A DNA stretch of 64,000 nucleotides from Rhodococcus tibetensis. Its GTDB lineage: Bacteria; Actinomycetota; Actinomycetes; Mycobacteriales; Mycobacteriaceae. Positions 1-8,576 of this stretch are shown here, in pieces. The notes under the pieces are model-generated. The model was not told where the DNA came from and searched no databases. It saw nothing but the letters and a program-made list of their open reading frames with translations. Each line of letters opens with the position of its first letter. The first letter of the stretch is position 1. A program made the translations under genes and the position numbers. The stretch covers positions 1 to 64,000 of the forward strand of contig NZ_JANFQF010000017.1 of the NCBI RefSeq assembly GCF_024438035.1. Direction: 5' to 3'.

Positions 1-642
1 AACGAGCTCTCCACACTGCTGGTATCCCTGACCGGGACGGGTGCGAGCACGGCCGACCTCCTGCAGACCAACGCCGAGTCGATCGTGAACATCGCCGCCG
101 ATTCCCGTGAAGCACTGCAGATTCTGGGCCGGTATTCGCCGAGCTTCGGCTGCACGTTCGCCGGTTTCGCGAAGACCGCTCCCATCGCGCGTGCACTGCT
201 GGCGCCGGACGACCCGCACCCGGGTGTGCGTGCCAGTGTGCAGTTCGTCAACCCGAAGGGTCGCTACTTGCCCAACCAGGACGAGCCGCGCCTGCTCGAC
301 AATCGTGGGCCCGCCTGCTACGACAACGTGACGGCGCCGGGCGGCAAGTTCCCGCAGTATCCGGGTGGGTCGTCGTACAACGACGGTGCCTACCAGGTGC
401 CTTCGCGTAACCCGGGACCGTCCACCATCGACTTCTTCCCGGCGCCCGCCGGCGTCCCCGATCAGGTCCCGGGGTACGGAGCCGAGGTCACCCCCGCCAG
501 CTACGCGGGTTCGAAGATGGAGCAGGACACGCTCGACGTCGTGTACGGCGAGGCAGGGGGCATGGCGCCGGAGGACGTGCCCAGTTGGACGACACTCGTC
601 GGTGCGCCGACCATGAGGGGGACTGAGGTGAGTTTCAAGTGA
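1..642 (+). CDS. mceA: Mce family protein MceA, C-terminal part (5' end outside window)
   Basis: The reading frame is open from base 1 to a TGA at 640-642, giving about 213 C-terminal residues without the membrane anchor or MCE domain. It is assigned to MceA because five genes in the order expected for mceB-mceF follow, the fifth protein in the series being the lipoprotein (MceE). The visible part is the variable Mce tail, rich in Pro, Gly and Asn. Mce proteins form hexameric or tunnel-like substrate-binding assemblies that feed lipids or sterols to YrbE permeases. The yrbE genes would lie upstream of the window. The stop overlaps the GTG start of mceB, implying translational coupling. Confidence 0.85.
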   Translation, partial: NELSTLLVSLTGTGASTADLLQTNAESIVNIAADSREALQILGRYSPSFGCTFAGFAKTAPIARALLAPDDPHPGVRASVQFVNPKGRYLPNQDEPRLLDNRGPACYDNVTAPGGKFPQYPGGSSYNDGAYQVPSRNPGPSTIDFFPAPAGVPDQVPGYGAEVTPASYAGSKMEQDTLDVVYGEAGGMAPEDVPSWTTLVGAPTMRGTEVSFK

Positions 643-1718
643 GGGGCCTCCTTGCGCCGCTGATCAAGCTGATCATCTTTGCCGTGGTCACGATCCTGGC
701 TACCGGTCTGCTCGCGGCCACCATTGCCAACCTCGGTGGTGGTGGCGGTACCAAGTTCAACGCGATTTTCTCTGATGTCACCTCCCTCAACGAGGGTGAC
801 GAAGTGCGCATCGCCGGTGTGCGTGTCGGCCAGGTCGAGAAGATCGCGATCGTCGACGATCGCGAGGCCGAGGTGCAGTTCACGGTGGCTGATCGAGACT
901 GGTTGCCTGCGAGCACCACCGCGACCATCCGGTTCCGGAACCTCGTGGGGCAGCGGTACATCTCGCTGCAGCAGGGCGAGGGCCAGCAGGGTATGAAGAT
1001 CACCGCCGGCGACACGATCCCCCTCGAGCGGACCAAGCCTGCCGTCAACCTGACGACACTGTTCAACGGATTCCGCCCGCTGTTCCAAACGCTCAGCGCC
1101 GAGGATGTCAACAAGCTGTCGTACCAGATCATCCAGGTGTTCCAGGGCGAGTCGGGGACCATCACCGAACTCGTGCGGAACACCGCGAGCCTCACCAACA
1201 CGGTGGCGGACAAGGATCGGGTGATCGGCGCGGTGATCAACAACCTCAACGATGTGCTCGCCACGGTGAATCAGCGTGACGACCAGCTCGATGCCCTGAT
1301 CGTGAACACGCAGCAGCTCGTCACCGGGTTGTCCGAAGAGCGCGGTACCGTCGGTTCGGCGGTGACGTCCCTCGCCGGCCTCACCGACGCGACCGCGGAT
1401 CTCCTCGAACCCACGAGGCCGTCCATCCAGGAATCCATCACTTCGCTCAATACGGTGGCGACCACGCTCAACCGCAACTCCGATACGATCAACGGCGTCC
1501 TCGAGACCCTCCCGGTGAAGCTCGAGAAGCTGGGGCGGGCAGCCAGTTACGGCTCCTGGTTCCAGTTCTACCTGTGCGGTATCGACATCGTTGCAGGCCC
1601 GGGAACGGCACCTCAACTGAACTTGCCCACCGGCCTGCCGACCGTGAATCAGCCGCTGTACACCAACTCGGCGAAACGGTGCTCGCTGGACGGCCTACGG
1701 GAGTTGCAAACACGATGA
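639..1718 (+). CDS. mceB: Mce family protein MceB
   Basis: This 359-residue protein starts with GTG overlapping the mceA stop (GTGA). Residues about 6-30 form one N-terminal membrane anchor or uncleaved signal. The MCE/MlaD domain follows at about 38-115 and contains the family signature GDEVRIAGVRVGQV. The rest is a long helical region rich in Gln, Asn and Thr that forms the needle in Mce complexes, ending in a short Pro-rich tail. The length is normal for MceB. It should act in the cell envelope in lipid or steroid import with YrbEAB and an MceG ATPase. The substrate cannot be read from the sequence. Confidence 0.93.
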   Translation: MRGLLAPLIKLIIFAVVTILATGLLAATIANLGGGGGTKFNAIFSDVTSLNEGDEVRIAGVRVGQVEKIAIVDDREAEVQFTVADRDWLPASTTATIRFRNLVGQRYISLQQGEGQQGMKITAGDTIPLERTKPAVNLTTLFNGFRPLFQTLSAEDVNKLSYQIIQVFQGESGTITELVRNTASLTNTVADKDRVIGAVINNLNDVLATVNQRDDQLDALIVNTQQLVTGLSEERGTVGSAVTSLAGLTDATADLLEPTRPSIQESITSLNTVATTLNRNSDTINGVLETLPVKLEKLGRAASYGSWFQFYLCGIDIVAGPGTAPQLNLPTGLPTVNQPLYTNSAKRCSLDGLRELQTR

Positions 1719-2710
1719 GAAAACGTCGCAGCCCGGCAGTGGCTGGTGCCCTGGGCATCCTCGTGGTGCTCTTGGCGACCCTGTCGGCATTCTTCCTCGA
1801 CTCGCTGCCCTTGATCGGCGCCGGATCGACCTACACCGCCCAATTCAGCGAGGCGGCAGGCTTGAAGCCCGCCAACGAGGTTCGCATCGCGGGTGTGAAG
1901 GTCGGCAAGGTCACCGCCGTCGAACTCGACGGAGACCACGTCAACGTCGACTTCAAGGTCACCGACGCGTGGGTGGGTAACGAAACCTCGGCGTCCATCC
2001 AGATCAAGACGATCCTGGGCCAGAAGTACCTGGCCCTCGACCCCCGGGGTTCGGACACGTTGAATCCCAACGACCCGATTCCGCTCGAGCGCACCACCTC
2101 TCCCTACGACGTGGTCGAAGCGTTCTCGGCAGCGGCGGAGACGGTGGGCGAAATCGACTCCGATCAGCTGGCCGAAAGTATGGTCACTCTGTCGCAGGCC
2201 TTCGAGGGCACACCCTCGGAGATTCGCGCTTCACTCGACGGTGTCAGCAGGTTGTCGGAGACCATCGCGAGCCGCGACCAGGAACTGCGGAAGTTGTTCG
2301 ATGCCACCGGGACGACGACCAAGGTGCTCGCCGACCGCAACACCGAATTCAACCGGTTGATCAGCGATGCGGGCCTACTGCTCGGCGAACTCAACAGTCG
2401 CCAACAGTCGATCTCTCAGCTGCTGACCGGAACCCAGCGGCTGTCGCAGCAGTTGACCGGTCTCGTACGTGACAACGAGGCCACGATCGGTCCTGCTCTC
2501 GAACAACTCAACGGGGTCGTCGAAATCCTCAAGGCCAACAACGAGAATCTGGACAGGGCGATGAAACTGTACGAACCATTCGTCCGCCTGTACACGAACG
2601 TGGTCGGCAACGGGCGCTGGTTCGACCAGGTCGTGGTCAACCTCCTCCCGCCGGGCCTGCCGGACATTCCCGGACCCCGTGATCCCGTCCGCACGTTGGG
2701 GGGCAACTGA
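1715..2710 (+). CDS. mceC: Mce family protein MceC
   Basis: The start chosen is ATG 1715, which overlaps the mceB TGA (ATGA) and begins with a basic Met-Arg-Lys-Arg-Arg segment followed by a hydrophobic anchor at about residues 9-31. The frame also extends upstream, but that part lies inside mceB. The 331-residue protein has the MCE signature ANEVRIAGVKVGKV near residues 52-65 and a long helical C-terminal part. It is one subunit of the Mce lipid-uptake assembly encoded by this operon. Confidence 0.93.
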   Translation: MRKRRSPAVAGALGILVVLLATLSAFFLDSLPLIGAGSTYTAQFSEAAGLKPANEVRIAGVKVGKVTAVELDGDHVNVDFKVTDAWVGNETSASIQIKTILGQKYLALDPRGSDTLNPNDPIPLERTTSPYDVVEAFSAAAETVGEIDSDQLAESMVTLSQAFEGTPSEIRASLDGVSRLSETIASRDQELRKLFDATGTTTKVLADRNTEFNRLISDAGLLLGELNSRQQSISQLLTGTQRLSQQLTGLVRDNEATIGPALEQLNGVVEILKANNENLDRAMKLYEPFVRLYTNVVGNGRWFDQVVVNLLPPGLPDIPGPRDPVRTLGGN

Positions 2711-3969
2711 TGACTGACGCCGACAACGGAGAAGCACAGGGAAGCAATCGCGGTCGGATCGCACTCGTCGCGGGAATCGTCATCGTCGCTCTGGTGATCG
2801 CCGGCGCCCTGTGGTGGGTGTTCACCCGCGCCGGCACCACCAAGATCACTGCCTATTTCGACAAGTCGGTGGGCATCTATGAAGGGTCCGACGTACGCAT
2901 CCTCGGAGTGAAGGTCGGATCGATCAACTCGGTGGAGCCGCAGGGCGATCAGGTGAAGGTCGAGATGCGGGTCGACCGCGGCATCGAGATTCCCGCTGAC
3001 GCAAAGGCCGCACAGGTCACACCGTCCGTGGTTGCCGACCGCTATGTCCAGCTCACTCCCGTCTACACCGGCGGGGAGACGATGGAGAGCGGCGCCGTGA
3101 TCCCTCGTGATCGCACCGCGACACCCGTCGAGGTGGACGAGTTGTACGCGAGTATCGAGAAGCTGTCCGCCGCATTGGGTCCGGAGGGTGCAAACAAGGA
3201 AGGTGCGCTGACCGAGTTCGTCGAGACCGGAGCTGCGAACCTCGGTGGCAACGGAGAGGCGCTGGGACAGAGCATCAACCAGCTCTCGGACGCCGCTCGG
3301 ACGCTCAACGAGAGTCGCGGCGATCTGTTCGACACGGTCAAGAACCTCCAGGTGTTCGTCAGTGCCCTGGCTGCCAACGACCAGCAGGTCCGCAACTTCA
3401 ACGCGCAGCTGTCCGACCTGTCCGGGTTCCTCGCCGGTGAACGCGAGAATCTCGGTGCGGCCCTGAACCAGCTTGCCATCGCCCTCGGTGACGTCTCGAA
3501 GTTCGTGGCCGACAACCGGGAGTTGCTCGCCGAGAATCTCGACGACCTAGTTCCGGTCACCCAGACACTGGCAGACAACCGCGACTCGCTGGTGAATTCG
3601 CTGACGTTGCTGCCGTTGGCCGTCAGCAACCTGGCCAACTCGTACGACGCGGAGTCCGGGAACCTGGCGTCCCGCCTGGCCTTACCCGATCTCCAGGACC
3701 CTGCCGGCGTGATCTGCAAGTTGATCGACCTCGGAAGGCTCGTGCCCGGTGATCCGCGTTTCGAAGCGCTCGGACGCCAGATGCAGCCGTTGATCGACAA
3801 CTGCAAGAACATCACGTCGCAAATCACGGCATCGGTGACCTCGCCGACGCTCGTTCTTCCGTTCGGAATCCTGAGCGGTGACAACATTCAGCGGACGGTC
3901 ACTCCCGGCACGGTGCCGGGTGTCGTGTCGCCACGGTTCGACGACGCAGTAGGCGGTGAGGGCGAATGA
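2710..3969 (+). CDS. mceD: Mce family protein MceD
   Basis: This 419-residue protein starts at an ATG whose first base is the last base of the mceC stop (TGATG). A hydrophilic N-terminus of about 17 residues precedes one transmembrane segment (about 18-38). The MCE domain with GSDVRILGVKVGSI follows, then a long helical region with regular Leu/Asn/Gln heptads. Length, domain order and position match MceD. The protein is envelope-anchored and part of the lipid-transport complex. Confidence 0.93.
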   Translation: MTDADNGEAQGSNRGRIALVAGIVIVALVIAGALWWVFTRAGTTKITAYFDKSVGIYEGSDVRILGVKVGSINSVEPQGDQVKVEMRVDRGIEIPADAKAAQVTPSVVADRYVQLTPVYTGGETMESGAVIPRDRTATPVEVDELYASIEKLSAALGPEGANKEGALTEFVETGAANLGGNGEALGQSINQLSDAARTLNESRGDLFDTVKNLQVFVSALAANDQQVRNFNAQLSDLSGFLAGERENLGAALNQLAIALGDVSKFVADNRELLAENLDDLVPVTQTLADNRDSLVNSLTLLPLAVSNLANSYDAESGNLASRLALPDLQDPAGVICKLIDLGRLVPGDPRFEALGRQMQPLIDNCKNITSQITASVTSPTLVLPFGILSGDNIQRTVTPGTVPGVVSPRFDDAVGGEGE

Positions 3970-5249
3970 AGCGGTCGGTAATTCTCGGTGCCGGGGCGTG
4001 CGCTGTCGCCTTGGCGGTGAGTTCCTGCTCGTCCGAGGGCATTTACGGTATTCCGCTGCCCGGCGGGCCGGACGTCGGTAGCGACCCCATGCACCTGACA
4101 ATCCAGTTCGACGACGTGCTCGACCTGGTTCCCCAGTCGGCCGTCAAGGTGGACGGTGTGCCGGTGGGTCGGGTGGAGTCGATCAAGGTAGCTCCGGACG
4201 GCTGGTCGGCAGACGTCGAGATCATTCTCGACTCGTCGGTCGACCTTGCCGCCAACGCGGTCGCGGCGATCGAACAGACCAACCTTCTCGGCGAGAAGTT
4301 CGTTCAGCTGTCCGAACCGCCGGAAGACAAGGATCCGGATCGGTTGCAGAACGGTGACACGATCAGCCTGGATCGCACACGCCACGCCACCGAGATCGAG
4401 CAGGTCCTCGGCGCGCTGTCACTGTTGCTCAACGGCGGCGGCGTCGGGCAGCTCCAGCCGATCGTGCACGAGCTGAGCACTGCCCTCGACGGTCGCGAAG
4501 ACCGGGTACGCAGCCTGCTGGAGCAGGCCAACACGCTTATCGACGGTCTCAATCAACAGCGTGACGACATCACCCGCGCGCTCGACGGCCTCGACGCCCT
4601 CACCACTCGGGTGAACGAGCAGAACGAGAAAATCGGGCTGATACTGGACGACCTGCCGATCGCTGCCCAGGTGCTCAATGAGCAACGCCCGCAGCTCACG
4701 CAGATGCTGGTGCAACTCGATCGGCTCGGTGCCGTCGGCACGGATGTGATCACCCGATCGAAGAACGATCTGATCGCCGACCTTCTGGCGCTTCGTCCGA
4801 CACTCAAGGCCCTGGCCGACGCCGGCGATGATCTGCCCAACTCGCTGGCGTTCATCCCGACGGTTCCGTTCCCGGACGGCGTCGAGCAGATTGCTCTCGG
4901 CGGCTCGGTCAACCTGTTCCTTTCGGTCGATCTCCAAATCGGTGACGCGCTGAGCGCACTCGGTGTCGGGCAGGGCAACCCGGTATACGTGCCGCCGAAA
5001 TTCGGTGAGCCGAAGCCGATCGTCGACCCGACCAACCCGTACTACAACGGCAACGGTCCGCGACCGGGTTGGCCGACGATCTCGCTGCTGCCGGTTCCCC
5101 CGATCGTTCCTGCACCGACGTCAGGTCTGCGGCTTCCGGCACTTCCCGGCACCGCGCCGGCCGGCGCGACCCCGGGTGCGGAGACACCGCCCTCGCAGAA
5201 CCCGATGGGGGGACTGCTCGAGCAGTTCGGAATTGGGGGTGGACAATGA
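3966..5249 (+). CDS. mceE: Mce family lipoprotein MceE (LprK-type)
   Basis: This 427-residue protein starts at an ATG overlapping the mceD stop (ATGA). The N-terminus is a lipoprotein signal: MKR, a hydrophobic stretch, then lipobox V-S-S-C with Cys21 as the predicted lipidated residue. The MCE domain follows, including PQSAVKVDGVPVGRV near residues 57-71. The C-terminal about 90 residues are Pro/Gly-rich. MceE is the lipidated subunit in characterised mce operons (LprK in the mce1 operon of Mycobacterium tuberculosis), which fixes the identities of the neighbouring Mce genes. Confidence 0.94.
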   Translation: MKRSVILGAGACAVALAVSSCSSEGIYGIPLPGGPDVGSDPMHLTIQFDDVLDLVPQSAVKVDGVPVGRVESIKVAPDGWSADVEIILDSSVDLAANAVAAIEQTNLLGEKFVQLSEPPEDKDPDRLQNGDTISLDRTRHATEIEQVLGALSLLLNGGGVGQLQPIVHELSTALDGREDRVRSLLEQANTLIDGLNQQRDDITRALDGLDALTTRVNEQNEKIGLILDDLPIAAQVLNEQRPQLTQMLVQLDRLGAVGTDVITRSKNDLIADLLALRPTLKALADAGDDLPNSLAFIPTVPFPDGVEQIALGGSVNLFLSVDLQIGDALSALGVGQGNPVYVPPKFGEPKPIVDPTNPYYNGNGPRPGWPTISLLPVPPIVPAPTSGLRLPALPGTAPAGATPGAETPPSQNPMGGLLEQFGIGGGQ

Positions 5250-6493
5250 GATCACGACTGGTCAAGATTCAGCTAGTCGCTTTTGCCGTGGTCGCGCTGG
5301 TGGGCCTCGTCTACGTGGGCGCCAAGTACGTCCGGCTCGACAATCTGCTCGGGTTCGGCGAGTACGACGTCAATGCACAGTTCAGGGACTCCGGCGGCAT
5401 CTTCACCAATGCGGAGGTGACCTACCGGGGCGTGCCCGTCGGGCGGGTCGGCGAGCTGTCGCTCACCTCGGACGGCCTGAACGTCGAACTCAAGATCAAG
5501 AAGGGTAGCCCCGAGATCCCGGCTTCGGCCAAGGCCGTCGTCGCCAACCGTTCCGCAATCGGTGAGCAGTACGTCGACCTCCAGCCGGAGAGCGCCGAGG
5601 GCCCGTATCTCGCCGAGGGCTCGGTGATCACCGAGGCCAACACCTCGACCCCCGTGCCGGTGGAGCAGGTGCTGATGAGCGTCAATGGACTCGTCCGGTC
5701 GGTTCCGACGGACGCTCTGCGTACGGTCACCACCGAACTGGGTGCGGCATTGAACGGCAAGGGTGAAGACCTTCAGACGCTGGCGGATGCCCTGTCCACG
5801 CTGACCGACGACGGGCTCGACGTCTTGCCGGAGACACTGACGTTGATCCGGGACAGCCAGACCGTCCTCGCAACGCAGTCGGATCAGTCGTCGGCGATCA
5901 TGCAGTTCAGCGCGGACCTCGACACCGTCGCCGCGCAGCTGCGTACCAGTGACCCCGATGTGCGCGCGGTCATCGACAACGGCATTCCTGCCAGCGACGA
6001 ACTCGGCCTGCTGGTCAATCGGACGGGGCCCAGTCTCACGACGGATCTGACAAACCTGTCGGCGTTGGGCCGGAAGCTGGCGCCGCAGGCGATCGCACTG
6101 CGACCGATCCTGATGTTCCTGCCCGCTATTGCCGCTTCCGCCTCGACCGTCGCGCCGAACGACGGAACGGTGCACCAGGGCATCGTGCTCGAGACGAACA
6201 ACCCGCCCCCGTGCACTATCGGTTACGAGGGAACGCACGAGATCCTGGCCGAGATGCAGCGCCAGGATCCGAACTTCGACGACACCCAGCAGGACTTCCC
6301 CTTCAACACGGAGGCCAATTGTGACGTGCCTCATGGGAGTGTGACCGGTGTGCGAAGTGCAGACCGAATCGTGTTCGCCGATCCGGACACGATTCAGCCC
6401 TGGGATTTCAAGCCGAAGGCCATGCCGGACGCCCTCAACTTGAATCCCATCGCAACGCAGCTCGCTCCGCTCCTCGGGGTTACCCCCAAGTAG
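5246..6493 (+). CDS. mceF: Mce family protein MceF
   Basis: The start chosen is ATG 5246, overlapping the mceE TGA. The upstream extension of the frame runs through mceE and is not coding. The 415-residue protein has a basic N-terminus, one membrane segment (about 8-25) and an MCE domain with NAEVTYRGVPVGRV, then a helical region. Its C-terminal part contains several Cys and Pro residues typical of MceF tails. It ends the six-gene mce set. The two downstream genes encode Mce-associated proteins. Confidence 0.93.
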   Translation: MRSRLVKIQLVAFAVVALVGLVYVGAKYVRLDNLLGFGEYDVNAQFRDSGGIFTNAEVTYRGVPVGRVGELSLTSDGLNVELKIKKGSPEIPASAKAVVANRSAIGEQYVDLQPESAEGPYLAEGSVITEANTSTPVPVEQVLMSVNGLVRSVPTDALRTVTTELGAALNGKGEDLQTLADALSTLTDDGLDVLPETLTLIRDSQTVLATQSDQSSAIMQFSADLDTVAAQLRTSDPDVRAVIDNGIPASDELGLLVNRTGPSLTTDLTNLSALGRKLAPQAIALRPILMFLPAIAASASTVAPNDGTVHQGIVLETNNPPPCTIGYEGTHEILAEMQRQDPNFDDTQQDFPFNTEANCDVPHGSVTGVRSADRIVFADPDTIQPWDFKPKAMPDALNLNPIATQLAPLLGVTPK

Positions 6494-6546
6494 CATCACG
6501 GGTTCCATTCGAGCGAGCCGAAGAAAACAATCAGTAGGGTATTGGT

Positions 6547-7245
6547 GTGACGCGAACTACCACGCCCCCGGAGTCGAGCTCATCGGCTCCGGGGAAGGAC
6601 AGAACTCTGAAGGCCTCGTTTGCTGCGGTGACCGCACTGGTGGTGGTCGCGGTGGTTGCGGCCGGATGGTTTGGCTTCGGGTGGGCGCGGGCGCTCTTCG
6701 TGGACAAGCCGATCGCCGACGCACGAGACTCGGCATTGAACGGTGCGCAGCAGGCCGCGATCAACCTCAATTCGGTCGACTCCGCCAACCTCGAGGGTTC
6801 CTTCGAGAACATGAGGTCGTCCATCACGGGCGAGAAGATGAACCAGGATCTTCAGGCGACGATGGACGGGTTCACCGACCAGATGCGCCAGTCGGGTGCG
6901 ACGAGCAAAGCCGAATTGATGCAGGGCACTTTGACGGAGCTGAACACGGACGACGGCCTCGCGAAGGCATTGGTCGTCGTGGCGGTCACCACCACGTGGC
7001 CCGATCGTTTCGACAAATCGAAGGTCACCATGAGGTTGGACGTGCAGGATGTCGACGGCGTCTGGAAGGCGTCCTCGGTCGAGCCGGTAGGCGCGCGTAT
7101 CCCCCTCGAGAACGGGTCACTGCCCGCAGACGGCGCGGCCCCGGCACCGACAGAGCAGGCTCCGGCCGCCCCGGCTCCGACCGAGGCCCCGGTCGTACCC
7201 GCGCCCGAGCAGGTTCCGGCGCCCGGTGACACCGGCGGTCAGTAG
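6547..7245 (+). CDS. Mce-associated membrane protein (first)
   Basis: This 232-residue protein starts at GTG 6547, 54 bases after mceF. A short polar N-terminus is followed by one transmembrane segment (about 24-46), an extracytoplasmic alpha/beta region of about 130 residues, and a Pro/Ala/Glu-rich tail with repeated PAPTE-like units. This architecture and position are those of the Mas (Mce-associated) proteins found downstream of actinobacterial mce operons, which stabilise or assist the Mce complex. There is no enzymatic motif. The low-complexity tail may span the cell-wall layer. Confidence 0.8.
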   Translation: MTRTTTPPESSSSAPGKDRTLKASFAAVTALVVVAVVAAGWFGFGWARALFVDKPIADARDSALNGAQQAAINLNSVDSANLEGSFENMRSSITGEKMNQDLQATMDGFTDQMRQSGATSKAELMQGTLTELNTDDGLAKALVVVAVTTTWPDRFDKSKVTMRLDVQDVDGVWKASSVEPVGARIPLENGSLPADGAAPAPTEQAPAAPAPTEAPVVPAPEQVPAPGDTGGQ

Positions 7246-7323
7246 TCCTGATGAGCCGCGCCGGACCTGTCGCCGCGGCGTCCACGTCGACGAGTTCGTC
7301 GTGCAATGAGAAAGTGGTGAATT

Positions 7324-8313
7324 ATGCCCCCCAAGCGCCGTAACAACGTGCCGGACAGCGCTGCAAAGGGCAGGCGTCCCCGGGTAGCGGGAACCCGCAA
7401 TCGTGCCAACGACCCGACGTCGCGAGTGACACCGCAGCCTTCGCCGACCGTGAACCTCCCGAAGAAGTCGTCGACCCCGCCAGGAACGGAGTCGACGCCG
7501 GAGAAGCCGGCGGCCGGACAAGACGATACGGCCGCAACCGCTGCCGTGGACACTCCAGAGGCCGCCGACACCAAGGCCGCCGACACGAAGGCCACAGAGA
7601 CGGCCACGACCGATACTGATACGGCGACGCCCGCAGATTCAGGCAAGCCGGTATCGATGGCGAAGTCGGCGCCGGCGTCAGCGAAGAAGACAGTGCCGGG
7701 GGCGAAGACCGCGTCCACGGCCAAGGCGAGTGCCGCAGGAAAAGCGAAGGTTCCCAACCTGCAGCCGCGTATCAGTACCCAGTCGGCCCAGAAGGCGACA
7801 CCGGAATCCGGCAGCAGCCGTATCACGTGGAAGCTGGTGGGGATTCTGGGTGCTGTCGCAGCGGTGCTGGGCATCTTCGCGGTCGTGGCGGCCTTCGAGC
7901 CGGGCGGTCAGGTCACCAATACTGCGTGGGTGGACGAGAGTGGCACCGCAGAGGTGACCAAGGCGGGCACCGAGGCGATCGAGTCGCTGTACACGTACAA
8001 CTACGAGACCATCGACCAGGACTTCGAGAAGGCCCGCGGTTACTTGAACGAGGCTAAGCGCGCCGAGTTCGATCAGACTGCGGCGACGACAAAAGACGCG
8101 GCCATCCAGACCAAGACGGCCACCGAGGCGTCGGTCACCGACATCGGAGTCACATTCCTCGAAAGTGACCGCGCGGAACTCCTGGCGCACATGAACGTCA
8201 GCGCGACGGGAGACGCTGTGGCGCAGGGCAGCGCTGCGACCCCGCTGTCGGTCAAGCTGGAGAAGGTCGACGGCAAGTGGGTGTTGTCCGACATCTCGGA
8301 TAGCGAAGGCTGA
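7324..8313 (+). CDS. Mce-associated membrane protein (second)
   Basis: This 329-residue protein starts at ATG 7324 after a GAGAAAGTGG-type ribosome-binding region. The first about 165 residues are a basic and Thr/Ala/Pro/Lys-rich disordered region with repeated AADTKA-like units. One transmembrane segment follows (about 175-198), then a folded extracytoplasmic domain of about 130 residues similar in layout to the preceding gene product. It most likely belongs to the same Mas family and completes the mce operon. The long cytoplasmic disordered region is the unusual element. Confidence 0.75.
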   Translation: MPPKRRNNVPDSAAKGRRPRVAGTRNRANDPTSRVTPQPSPTVNLPKKSSTPPGTESTPEKPAAGQDDTAATAAVDTPEAADTKAADTKATETATTDTDTATPADSGKPVSMAKSAPASAKKTVPGAKTASTAKASAAGKAKVPNLQPRISTQSAQKATPESGSSRITWKLVGILGAVAAVLGIFAVVAAFEPGGQVTNTAWVDESGTAEVTKAGTEAIESLYTYNYETIDQDFEKARGYLNEAKRAEFDQTAATTKDAAIQTKTATEASVTDIGVTFLESDRAELLAHMNVSATGDAVAQGSAATPLSVKLEKVDGKWVLSDISDSEG

Positions 8314-8576
8314 GCGCGATCACCGCTCCCCGGAGTGAACAGCTCGGGAAACAGTGCCGCGTCGAGAGTGGAAGTGGCGTAGCGCATCATCGGATGCCGC
8401 CTACACGCAAGATTCGGAAATGATTGAGCTAGAGGGGAGTGGGCCGGCGGCTGGTGTTCGTATTGCCGTGTGCGCGCCCTCGACGTGCTCGACGAATGTG
8501 GTTCGTCGCTACGTGACCAAGTGGGTTGAAGGGTGAACTAGCTACTGGCACAGTCGGAAATCGCGATCCTTCGCGC

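Noticed and set aside
8314-8576. 60-codon ORF (8354-8536) between the mce-associated gene and the MmpL gene
   Set aside because: No ribosome site, no family resemblance and poor codon-position bias. I see no gene in this gap.
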